NCBI RefSeq assembly: GCF_000724625.1
Contig: NZ_CP007139.1
Location: 2,790,001-2,854,000 of the forward strand
DNA length: 64,000 nt
Direction of reading: 5' to 3'
Source of the DNA: Fimbriimonas ginsengisoli Gsoil 348
GTDB taxonomy: Bacteria; Armatimonadota; Fimbriimonadia; Fimbriimonadales; Fimbriimonadaceae
Each line of letters starts with the position of its first letter. Within the stretch, counting starts at the first letter, position 1. Made by a program: the position numbers and the translations under genes. Shown piece after piece: positions 32,452 through 39,872 of this stretch. Below the pieces are notes generated by a model that saw only the letters and a list, made by a program, of their open reading frames with translations, searched no databases and was not told the DNA's origin.

Positions 32452-33598
32452 GCGAGCGCTAGGCGAGCTGCGGAAGGAATCGCCGGTATCCGGCATCGAG
32501 CGGTGCCTACACGGCCAACCGGCCAACCCGCGCATTGCCTGGTGGCTTGCCGCCGGAGCCGCTTCCGGCGTCGCGGTCGTCGCCCTCGTGGCGATGCCGA
32601 CCCCTGCCCACGCCGGCTTGTTGAGCCAAGTTCGAGACGCGATGGGAAGGGTGCGCCACGTGCACCTCCGCTCCTACATGGTCGGCCTTCCCGAAGCCAA
32701 GTACCCGGAGATGGAGGCATGGGTCTCCGGCAAACACTTCCGGTACGACTCGCTCGATGTCCACGACGGAAAGCCGGTGTTCCAATCCGTCTTTGACGGC
32801 AAGCGTCACACGACCTATATCGTCACCGAAAAACTTGCAACCGTCCGGAGCAAGCCTCCCATCGGCGCATGGTCCTCTATGACGCTGCCCGAGCTGGCCA
32901 AGCAACTTGGCAAAGCTCAAACCGTGAAGATCGAAGAGGTCACGGAGGAAGGCCGGCCGATGCTGCGGCTAACAAGCGACGGTCACTGGATGACCGGAGG
33001 CAAAACTTACGCGTCGCGTACCGTCTACCTCGCTGATCCCATCGACAAGCTCCCGCGACAGATGCTGAACTTCGACCCCGGCCACAGCGAAGACGGCCGC
33101 CCTCCCCACTGGCAACTTAGAAACAAGGTCGAGCTCGACTATCCGAGCGCCGTCCCCGAAGACCGGTTTAAAGTCGATCTACCTGCCGACGTCGACGTCA
33201 TCGATAAAGACCGAGAGATGGCTGGGTACCGGTCTCGCTGGGCAAAGGGAATCCAGATAAGAAACGGCCTCACGCTACGCGATGTGATCTTGGATCGGGT
33301 CGGCCTGCTCCACGTGATTTGGACGGGCGGCCCGGCCCTCCAGCCATCCACGCACCTGTGGATTCTCGACGCCGCCGGGCACCGATTCTCCGGCTATCCG
33401 TACCCACCCCATCCGGAGATCGCCAAGACGAAGTTCCAAGGTTCACCCGCCCGAATCATCACCGCGGTCGCGAGCTCTCGGAGCCTTGTGTTTCCAATCA
33501 AGATTGTGGTTCCGGGTGCCACGTTCCGAGTCTCGTCGGCGCATCGAACCGATGAATCTCGAGAAATCCCCGCGTTGATGGGAGCCGTCCCCCGTTGA
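32411..33598 (+). CDS. Single-pass membrane protein, probable anti-sigma factor/LolA-like sensor
   Basis: A 395-residue protein with a short cytoplasmic N-terminus (residues 1-40), one membrane helix (IAWWLAAGAASGVAVVALVA, ~42-62) and a large external domain. The start of the external part (LLSQVRDAMGRVRHVHLRSY, KHFRYDSLDVHDGKPVFQSV) resembles LolA/RseB-like sheets that sense lipoproteins or lipids. GGGAGG lies before the ATG, and the gene overlaps the sigma-factor gene by 41 bp. Position and topology suggest it holds the ECF sigma factor at the membrane. There is no zinc-binding HxxxCxxC motif, so it is not a classical ZAS anti-sigma factor. Confidence 0.72.
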   Translation: METKALEVNVNRFERALGELRKESPVSGIERCLHGQPANPRIAWWLAAGAASGVAVVALVAMPTPAHAGLLSQVRDAMGRVRHVHLRSYMVGLPEAKYPEMEAWVSGKHFRYDSLDVHDGKPVFQSVFDGKRHTTYIVTEKLATVRSKPPIGAWSSMTLPELAKQLGKAQTVKIEEVTEEGRPMLRLTSDGHWMTGGKTYASRTVYLADPIDKLPRQMLNFDPGHSEDGRPPHWQLRNKVELDYPSAVPEDRFKVDLPADVDVIDKDREMAGYRSRWAKGIQIRNGLTLRDVILDRVGLLHVIWTGGPALQPSTHLWILDAAGHRFSGYPYPPHPEIAKTKFQGSPARIITAVASSRSLVFPIKIVVPGATFRVSSAHRTDESREIPALMGAVPR

Positions 33599-33624
33599 GG
33601 CCTGCGCCGGGTAGCCTCGCGGGC

Positions 33625-34479
33625 ATGCCTGCTCAGCTACTCGGCGCCCATATGCCCGCCACCGGCGGCGTCCATAACGCCATCGTCACTGGACACGCCA
33701 TTGGGTGCACCGCCGTGCAGGTGTTCACCTCGAGTCCGCAAATGTGGAAGTCGAAGCCGGTGACCGACGAAATGGTCGCGGCATTCAAAAACGCCCAGCG
33801 GGAAACCGGAATCACCGAGGTCGTGAGCCACGACAGCTACCTCATCAACCTTTGCGCGCCCGACGACGCGAAGCGCAAGCAGAGCATGGAGGGAATGAAA
33901 GGTGAGATCGAGCGGTGCGCCCTCTATGGCATCGACCGCGTCGTCTCCCACATGGGCGCTCACATGGGGCAGGGGGAGGAGTGCGGCCTTCAAGGGATCG
34001 CCGAGTCCATCAAACAGGTGTTGGACGAGACCCCCGACTCGGTCACCGTCCTCATGGAGACCACCGCCGGCCAAGGCTCCTCGCTGATGGCTCGATTCGA
34101 ACACCACGCCTGGATCCTCGAGGCGCTGAAGGGTCATCCACGCCTTGGCGTCTGCCTCGACACCTGCCACATCTTCGCCGCCGGCTACGACATCCGAACC
34201 CCGGAGACCTTCACCGCCACCTTCGCCGAATTCGACCGCCTGATCGGTTTCGACCGTCTGAAGACGGTCCACTGCAACGACAGCAAGAAGGGCCTCGGCA
34301 CCCGCGTCGACCGCCACGCCCACCTCGGCGAAGGCGAAATTGGCGACGAAACGTTCCGCCTTCTGGTCAACGACGAGCGTTTCACCAACATCCCCATCCT
34401 CCTAGAAACCGCCCACGAAGACGACGGACACGTCAAGGATCTGCAAAAACTGAAAGCCTTCGCCGGCTTAACCATCTAA
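33625..34479 (+). CDS. nfo: Endonuclease IV (AP endonuclease)
   Basis: A 284-residue protein, the usual length. It cuts the DNA backbone at abasic sites during base-excision repair, using three zinc ions. Family motifs are LLGAHMPATGG, QVFTSSPQMW, VLMETTAGQGSSL, LGVCLDTCHIFAAGYDI, TVHCNDSKKGLGTRVDRHAH and LLETAHED, all with the metal ligands. The frame opens at 33595, but homology starts at MPAQLLGAHM (ATG 33625), which has TAGCCT seven bases upstream and no Shine-Dalgarno, so the mRNA may be leaderless. Confidence 0.96.
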   Translation: MPAQLLGAHMPATGGVHNAIVTGHAIGCTAVQVFTSSPQMWKSKPVTDEMVAAFKNAQRETGITEVVSHDSYLINLCAPDDAKRKQSMEGMKGEIERCALYGIDRVVSHMGAHMGQGEECGLQGIAESIKQVLDETPDSVTVLMETTAGQGSSLMARFEHHAWILEALKGHPRLGVCLDTCHIFAAGYDIRTPETFTATFAEFDRLIGFDRLKTVHCNDSKKGLGTRVDRHAHLGEGEIGDETFRLLVNDERFTNIPILLETAHEDDGHVKDLQKLKAFAGLTI

Positions 34480-34538
34480 TCGCCCGAAGCTTCCCCACCA
34501 CTTTGCGTCTTAGCGCCTTTGCGTGCCCCTAATCCCAG

Positions 34539-36434
34539 ATGATGCCGCCCGAAATGCCCGAGGTGATGGTCCCCCCACGCGGAGTCGCGGAACGCGAGGC
34601 TTGGCGAAAGGAAATTGCCGCTTGGCGCGACGAAACGCGAAAGGCGCTCAACTACGACGGCGCGCCATACCGCCGGCCCGAGTTCCAATGGGCGGCCCGG
34701 TGCTACGCCTGCAACAAGGTCATGCTCTGGGACGAGACCTTCCTCGATCCAAAGAGCGGCCGCTACCTAGTTGAGGATTACCTGCGAGAAGGTGAACGCG
34801 CCTTTGGCGGCTACGACGCCGTCGTCCTATGGCACGCCTATCCCCGAATCGGATTCGACGACCGGAACCAGTTCGACTTCTATCGGGAGATGCCCGGCGG
34901 CCTCGCCGGGTTGAGGGAAGTCGTTCGCCGTTTCCACCGCCGAGGCGTGCGCGTGTTCGTCGACTACAACCCCTGGGACACCGGCACCCGGCGCGAGCCG
35001 GTGACCGACGCGGAAGCGCTCTCCGGAATCGTGCGCGAGATCGAAGCCGATGGCGTATTCCTCGACACGCTCAACGAAGGCGGTATGGCCCTGCGCGCCG
35101 CGATGGATCGCGCCCGCCCCGGAGTCGCCATGGAGTCCGAGTTGGCGCTTCCGGTGGAGGGCCTTCCTCTCAACCACCTCTCCTGGGCGCAATGGTTCGA
35201 CCCAGGCGACCCGCCCGGCGTGCTCCGCAACCGATGGATCGAGCCACGCCACATGATGCACCTGGTCCGCCGTTGGGACACCGACCACACAAACGAGTTG
35301 CATCTCGCCTGGATGAATGGAGCCGGAATGCTGGTTTGGGAGAACGTCTTCGGCTCCTGGAACCCATGGAGCCTTCGCAACCGGGCGATGTTGAGGGCGA
35401 TCCTTTCTGTCCAAAGGCATTTCCACCCGCACTTCTCCCAAGGCGACTGGATCCCGCTCATCGAGACCGGATCCCCCGAGGTCCACGCCAGTGAGTGGCG
35501 ACACGGCGCATCCCGCTTGTGGACAATCGTGAATCGAGGGAATGGCGAGGCCAAGGGTGACCACTTCGACGCCCGATTGAGAACCGGCGAGAGGCTCTTC
35601 GATCTTCTCACCGGTCGAGAGGTCCACCATCCGGATGATCCTTTGCCGGCGACCGGAATCGCATCGTACTTGGCCGTTCCGGCGCACGAAGTAACGGAAG
35701 AGCTACGCACCTTCTTGGCGGCGCAGTCTCACGTCGAAGGCTTCGGCGTCGATACCGCAAGTCGGACGCGCCATCCCCAGCCGACGATCGTCGCGTTTCA
35801 CTCCGATTCGCCCGGTACTGGGCTCGTGGTCGAAGCCGGGGAGTACCCCGTCGTCACCCGCTATCGAGCCCGTGAGTGCGGCGAGCGGGGCTACGCCCAC
35901 TACGAAAACCTCGCCTACCCGCCGATCCACCAAGAAAGCATAGAGACCCGCCGCGTGCGCCTCTCGCGCTTCGCACTCGATCCCAAAGAAGTCACGAACT
36001 CGGAGTACGCCGCCTTTTTGCGGGAGAGCGGCTACAAACCGGCCCATCCCCAAAGCTTCCTCAAGCACTGGGTCGCCGGACAACCGGTAGCCGGCCAGGA
36101 ACGGGACCCAGTCGTGTTCGTCGACCTTGACGACGCCCGCGCCTATGCGAAATGGGCGGGGAAGCGGTTACCAACCGATGCCGAATGGCAGGTGGCAATG
36201 GAGCGTCATCGGGTCGATCGAGGAGCGAAGCCGGTCTGGAATTGGACCGAGAGCGAGTACTCCGACGGCCGCACCCGCTTCTGTCTTCTTAAGGGCGGGT
36301 CGTGGTACCAGGCGCCGGGTTCGCAGTGGTATGCCGATGGCGGCGTTCGGCCGCCCGACTTCGCCGCGAAGTTCATTCGCATGAATCCCGGTCTGGATCG
36401 CTGTGCCACAGTCGGCTTCCGTTGCGCTAAGTAG
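34539..36434 (+). CDS. TIM-barrel glycosidase-like protein fused to FGE/SUMF1-like domain
   Basis: A 631-residue fusion. Residues ~50-400 read as a glycosidase-like TIM barrel: YDAVVLWHAYPRIGFDDRNQ, GVRVFVDYNPWDTGTRREPV, ADGVFLDTLNEGG, VAMESELALPVEG and DTDHTNELHLAWMNGAGMLV contain acidic residues at strand ends. Residues ~440-631 are a formylglycine-generating-enzyme-like (SUMF1) domain: DPKEVTNSEYAAFLRESGYK, YAKWAGKRLPTDAEWQVAME, LLKGGSWYQAPGS and CATVGFRCAK. The cysteine pair that makes true FGEs active is not seen in its place. There is no signal peptide. I do not know this domain order; the substrate is unknown. Confidence 0.78.
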   Translation: MMPPEMPEVMVPPRGVAEREAWRKEIAAWRDETRKALNYDGAPYRRPEFQWAARCYACNKVMLWDETFLDPKSGRYLVEDYLREGERAFGGYDAVVLWHAYPRIGFDDRNQFDFYREMPGGLAGLREVVRRFHRRGVRVFVDYNPWDTGTRREPVTDAEALSGIVREIEADGVFLDTLNEGGMALRAAMDRARPGVAMESELALPVEGLPLNHLSWAQWFDPGDPPGVLRNRWIEPRHMMHLVRRWDTDHTNELHLAWMNGAGMLVWENVFGSWNPWSLRNRAMLRAILSVQRHFHPHFSQGDWIPLIETGSPEVHASEWRHGASRLWTIVNRGNGEAKGDHFDARLRTGERLFDLLTGREVHHPDDPLPATGIASYLAVPAHEVTEELRTFLAAQSHVEGFGVDTASRTRHPQPTIVAFHSDSPGTGLVVEAGEYPVVTRYRARECGERGYAHYENLAYPPIHQESIETRRVRLSRFALDPKEVTNSEYAAFLRESGYKPAHPQSFLKHWVAGQPVAGQERDPVVFVDLDDARAYAKWAGKRLPTDAEWQVAMERHRVDRGAKPVWNWTESEYSDGRTRFCLLKGGSWYQAPGSQWYADGGVRPPDFAAKFIRMNPGLDRCATVGFRCAK

Positions 36435-36479
36435 CATCACATCCACGTCATGCTGGGGTGACCCCGTAAAGCCGGCCGT

Positions 36480-37367
36480 GTGAACGTGGCATCCTATGGC
36501 GAGATGGCGAGTCCGGCTTTCTCGATCGACGCCAAAACCCAGCTTGGCGAAGTGGCCCTCGTCGTGGGCGATCTGCAACGCTCCATCGCGTTCTATACCG
36601 ACGTGATCGGTCTGGTCACGTGCGGCAAGTCGGTGGGAGATGCGATTTTGGGGACTCCCGAGGGGCGGGTGCTCGTGCGCCTTCGCGAAGTTCCCGGAGC
36701 TTTGCCGAGGATCGCTCGCACAACGGGTCTGTACCACTTTGCGATTCTCGTACCAAGCCGCGTCGATCTTGCCCACCGACTAAAGCGGATCGCCGAGACC
36801 CGCACCCGCCTTCAGGGGGCCGCCGATCACCGGGTGAGCGAGGCGCTGTACCTGGAGGATCCCGATGGAAACGGGGTCGAGCTTTACTACGACCGTCCGC
36901 GCGGTAACTGGATCTGGCTGGAAGGGCGTGTCCAAATGGACACCAGGCCGCTCGACTTTCGAAAGCTGCTGGACGAGTTGGAGCGCGAGCCGCCTCAATA
37001 CGAGGTACCCATCGGCACCCGCATCGGGCACATCCACCTGCACGTCTCGAACCTGAAGGAGGCCATTCGGTTCTATACGGAAACCGTCGGCTTTCGGCTC
37101 GTGGCTGCGGTACCGGGAGCGGCGTTCGTCTCGGCCGGCGGCTACCATCACCACATCGGGCTCAATACCTGGGGCGGCAGCACGCCGCCCGCGCCGGAGT
37201 CGGCTGGCCTCGATTATTTTGAGCTCGTTCTGCCTGAGGTGAGGGCGTTGAATTTCCTCGTCCAGTCCGCCCGGTTCCGGCGGGCTCGCTTCGACGACGA
37301 CTGGGACGGCCTCCTCATGCGCGACCCGTTCGGAAACCGTATCGTTCTAAAAAGCCTCGATCAGTGA
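36480..37367 (+). CDS. VOC-family dioxygenase-like protein (CatE type)
   Basis: A 295-residue protein with two vicinal-oxygen-chelate modules: residues ~20-150 (LGEVALVVGDLQRSIAFYTD through YLEDPDGNGVELYYDRPRG) and ~175-290 (IGHIHLHVSNLKEAIRFYTE, YHHHIGLNTWGGSTPP, MRDPFGNRIVL). It resembles Bacillus CatE-type catechol 2,3-dioxygenases. The likely metal ligands His, His and Glu are present. The frame opens with GTG at 36480; an ATG at 36504 is equally possible. Its end overlaps the PPC-domain gene by 7 bp tail to tail. Confidence 0.85.
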   Translation: MNVASYGEMASPAFSIDAKTQLGEVALVVGDLQRSIAFYTDVIGLVTCGKSVGDAILGTPEGRVLVRLREVPGALPRIARTTGLYHFAILVPSRVDLAHRLKRIAETRTRLQGAADHRVSEALYLEDPDGNGVELYYDRPRGNWIWLEGRVQMDTRPLDFRKLLDELEREPPQYEVPIGTRIGHIHLHVSNLKEAIRFYTETVGFRLVAAVPGAAFVSAGGYHHHIGLNTWGGSTPPAPESAGLDYFELVLPEVRALNFLVQSARFRRARFDDDWDGLLMRDPFGNRIVLKSLDQ

Positions 37368-37732
37368 TCGATTGAAATCGACACGAGAAGCTTGGAGCGA
37401 ACAATGCCGCTTCGCAAGTGCCCTGCCCGGCAGTTTCCTCCCGGAGCTGTGAAGACCCCATGGATTGCGACATGAGTGATGCCTGAGCGTTGGGAAATGT
37501 ATCCGGCGAGGGTCACGATCGCCACCGGCCCTTCTAGCTGGGTATCGACAAACTGTTTCTGTTCGAAGCTATACCACCCGACCACGCATTCGCTGAACGC
37601 CCCTTGGGCGGTAAGCCTCGCTTCGGAGATGCGATGTCGAACGGCGTGCTCCCGTACCGCGGAAAGGAGTTCCTTCCCCGCGAAGAGCACCAGTCCGGTT
37701 CGATCCCCCGGTCCGCTCCGTTCGATTTCCAT
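37361..37732 (-). CDS. PPC/DUF296-domain protein
   Basis: A 123-residue protein consisting of one PPC (plants and prokaryotes conserved, DUF296) domain: GLVLFAGKELLSAVREHAVR, ARLTAQGAFSECVVGWYSFE, GPVAIVTLAGYISQRSGITH and VAIHGVFTAPGGNCRAGHLR. The His in the HVAIHGV strand and the GHL turn match the metal site seen in bacterial PPC structures. Bacterial members form trimers and lack AT-hooks; their role is unclear. It converges on the VOC gene with a 7-bp overlap. Confidence 0.82.
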   Translation of the reverse strand: MEIERSGPGDRTGLVLFAGKELLSAVREHAVRHRISEARLTAQGAFSECVVGWYSFEQKQFVDTQLEGPVAIVTLAGYISQRSGITHVAIHGVFTAPGGNCRAGHLRSGIVRSKLLVSISIDH

Positions 37733-37883
37733 CCAAAGGTTTGTCGGGAGATCGCTACCATTTCATTCCGGCCAACGACGCGTCCGGAGTGAAACTAAGC
37801 AATTTCGCCAAGTACAAGTACACGAAAGAGCCCTTCAGGATAATCGAGTAGCATAAATACATGCTTCCTGGATGGAGCACTTC

Positions 37884-38165
37884 ATGGCTAACCTTACCAA
37901 CTCCCATTCGCTTACCGAGTTCCAGCAAAACGCCAAAGGGTTTATCGATGGCCTGAATGAGAGCAAGGAGCCAATGCTCCTGACCGTGAATGGCAAGGTC
38001 CAAGCCGTTCTTGTCGACCCGATCACGTATCAAGCATTGGAAGAACGGCTAGAGCGAGAGCGGTTCATGATCGCCATTTTAGAGGGCGAGAAAGACATCC
38101 AGGAAGGGCGCACCAAACCCGCCGACGCTGTTTTCGCTGAGCTAAAGGCCAAATATGGCCTATAG
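37884..38165 (+). CDS. Phd/YefM-type antitoxin
   Basis: A 93-residue antitoxin with the Phd/YefM pattern SLTEFQQNAKGFIDGLNESK, EPMLLTVNGKVQAVLVDPIT and YQALEERLERERFMIAILEG. The N-terminal half binds operator DNA, and the C-terminal half wraps the toxin. The frame opens at 37872; I prefer the ATG at 37884, which has GGAG six bases upstream and begins MANLTNSHS as relatives do. It overlaps the ParE-type toxin gene by 11 bp. Confidence 0.9.
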   Translation: MANLTNSHSLTEFQQNAKGFIDGLNESKEPMLLTVNGKVQAVLVDPITYQALEERLERERFMIAILEGEKDIQEGRTKPADAVFAELKAKYGL

Positions 38166-38469
38166 GGTTGAGGCTACTTTCCAAGCGGCACGGGATATCG
38201 AAGAAGCGATTGCTTATATCGGAGAGGATTCCGTCTCGGCCGCAAGAAAATGGCACTCCGAGCTTCAAGAGCTCATTCAATCTTTGGAGGAAATGCCGGC
38301 CCGCTTTCCGATCATTGCGGAAGCTGACATTCTGAAGCGCCCGTACCGATCTGCTCACCACTACTCACATCGTGTGATTTTTAGGATCGACGAAGGGGAG
38401 AAAAAGGTCTATGTCGTTCGCCTCTACCATGGGGCTCGAAAGCCTCTCGTACCAAGGGATTTTAGGTAA
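38155..38469 (+). CDS. RelE/ParE-type toxin
   Basis: A 104-residue toxin of the RelE/ParE superfamily: MAYRVEATFQAARDIEEAIA, YIGEDSVSAARKWHSELQEL, SLEEMPARFPIIAEADI and HRVIFRIDEGEKKVYVVRLY with HGARKPL at the end, the usual ParE finish. Full length and intact. ParE-like members poison gyrase, RelE-like ones cut mRNA; this one looks more ParE-like. It overlaps the antitoxin gene by 11 bp. Confidence 0.9.
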   Translation: MAYRVEATFQAARDIEEAIAYIGEDSVSAARKWHSELQELIQSLEEMPARFPIIAEADILKRPYRSAHHYSHRVIFRIDEGEKKVYVVRLYHGARKPLVPRDFR

Positions 38470-38476
38470 GTCGGCC

Positions 38477-39607
38477 TCAGGCACTAAGTGCTTCGAGGTA
38501 CTTGACGCCGGAGCCGGTGTTGAAGAGAACGACGACGTCGTCCTCTTTTAACCAGCCTTGCGACTGCAGGCGCCGGGCGGCGGCCAAAGTGGCGCCCCCC
38601 TCGGGAGCGGCGAAGATTCCCGTGGTCCGGGCGATCTCGCGGGCCGCCGCGATCATCTCCTCGTCGGTCACCGTCAGCGCGGTGCCGTGAGTCGCTCGGA
38701 TGAAGTCCAGCATGATGAAATCGCCAACGGCGCGGGGAACCCGAAGCCCGGAAGCGGCGGTGTGCGCGTTCGGGAAGAGATCGGCGAAACGCTCTCCCTT
38801 CTCGAATGCGGTCACGATCGGCGCGCAGCCGACGGCCTGAACTGCGACCATACGCGGGCGCTCCGGTCCGATCCAGTCCATCCGCTCCATCTCGTCGAAC
38901 GCCTTTTCCATCCCGACGAGACCGGTTCCTCCGCCGGTGGGGTAGATCACGACGTCCGGTAGACGCCAATCCATCTGCTCGGCAAGCTCGTACCCCATCG
39001 TCTTCTTCCCTTCGGCGCGGTACGGTTCCTTGAGGGTGCTCATGTCGAACCACCCTTCGGCGTCCTTCAGCTTCCCGATCTCGGCGGCGCAGTCGTTGAT
39101 CAGGCCGTCGATGAGGCGGACGTCCGCTCCATGCGTCATCGCCTCGACGATGCAGGCGCGAGGGGTGTCGGCCGGCATGAAAACGTGCGCCTCCAACCCA
39201 GCCTTGGCCGCATATGCAGCGAGCGCTCCGCCCGCGTTGCCGGCACTTGGTACCGCCAGCTTCGTTGCTCCCAGGTGCTTCGCCATCGAAACGGCGGCAC
39301 TCATTCCGCGGGCCTTAAAGCTGGCGGTCGGATTCACTCCTTCGTCTTTGACATACCACCGCGACCCAAGGCGGGGAGCGTGATGAAGAGGCGTGAATCC
39401 CTCGCCCAACGAGATTGGATCGCACGACGGGAGCGCCTCCCGATAGCGCCACATCGTCGGCTCGCGATCCCTCAGCGCCTCTTTGAGCATGGACCCTGGT
39501 CCGAGGTCCAAGTCGACCCGGAGCGGCCGACCGTCTTCGGGGCAGACGGTCTGTAGCCGATCACTCGGATATTGATTGCCGCACAGGGTGCAGGTAAGGA
39601 CGGCCAA
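38477..39607 (-). CDS. thrC: Threonine synthase
   Basis: A 376-residue PLP enzyme that makes threonine from O-phosphohomoserine. The N-terminus has a zinc-ribbon-like pair (CTLCGNQYPSDRLQTVCPED), as in the short, class II-type archaeal and bacterial enzymes. The PLP lysine lies in NPTASFKARGMSAAV (~90), then LAVPSAGNAGGALAAYAAKA and YPTGGGTGLVGMEKAF. The start codon is TTG at 39607, required to include the CxxC; there is no Shine-Dalgarno. A 47-codon acidic frame ends 5 bases upstream. No other threonine-pathway gene is nearby. Confidence 0.92.
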   Translation of the reverse strand: MAVLTCTLCGNQYPSDRLQTVCPEDGRPLRVDLDLGPGSMLKEALRDREPTMWRYREALPSCDPISLGEGFTPLHHAPRLGSRWYVKDEGVNPTASFKARGMSAAVSMAKHLGATKLAVPSAGNAGGALAAYAAKAGLEAHVFMPADTPRACIVEAMTHGADVRLIDGLINDCAAEIGKLKDAEGWFDMSTLKEPYRAEGKKTMGYELAEQMDWRLPDVVIYPTGGGTGLVGMEKAFDEMERMDWIGPERPRMVAVQAVGCAPIVTAFEKGERFADLFPNAHTAASGLRVPRAVGDFIMLDFIRATHGTALTVTDEEMIAAAREIARTTGIFAAPEGGATLAAARRLQSQGWLKEDDVVVLFNTGSGVKYLEALSA

Positions 39608-39612
39608 AGCGG

Positions 39613-39756
39613 TTAGGGATGGGCCGGGTCGGTCGGAGTCGACGGCTTCGGATCGTCCTGCATGAGTGTGCCGTCCTCGTCGTCTTCGGTCGTTTGCGGA
39701 ACGTCGGTCGGATCGGTCAGTGAGATAAGGGCTTCGTCTTCGTAATGCTCGCTCAT
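39613..39756 (-). CDS. Possible 47-residue acidic protein upstream of thrC
   Basis: An ATG-started frame of 47 codons ending 5 bases before the thrC start. The product (MSEHYEDEALISLTDPTDVP, then QTTEDDEDGTLMQDDPKP) is strongly acidic and Thr/Pro-rich, with no hydrophobic segment and probably disordered. It has no visible Shine-Dalgarno. Its composition and position suggest a real small protein or a translated leader, but a chance frame is not excluded. Confidence 0.35.
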   Translation of the reverse strand: MSEHYEDEALISLTDPTDVPQTTEDDEDGTLMQDDPKPSTPTDPAHP

Positions 39757-39872
39757 TTGTTGTTCACTTAGGCGCTTCGCCTAGGGCCACATGCTAGCAC
39801 AGCGACCCGCTATCGGCACCCTGTCCGCTGGGTCGCACGTCCTGTCTGCGACTTTTCCGAAACCGGTACAAC

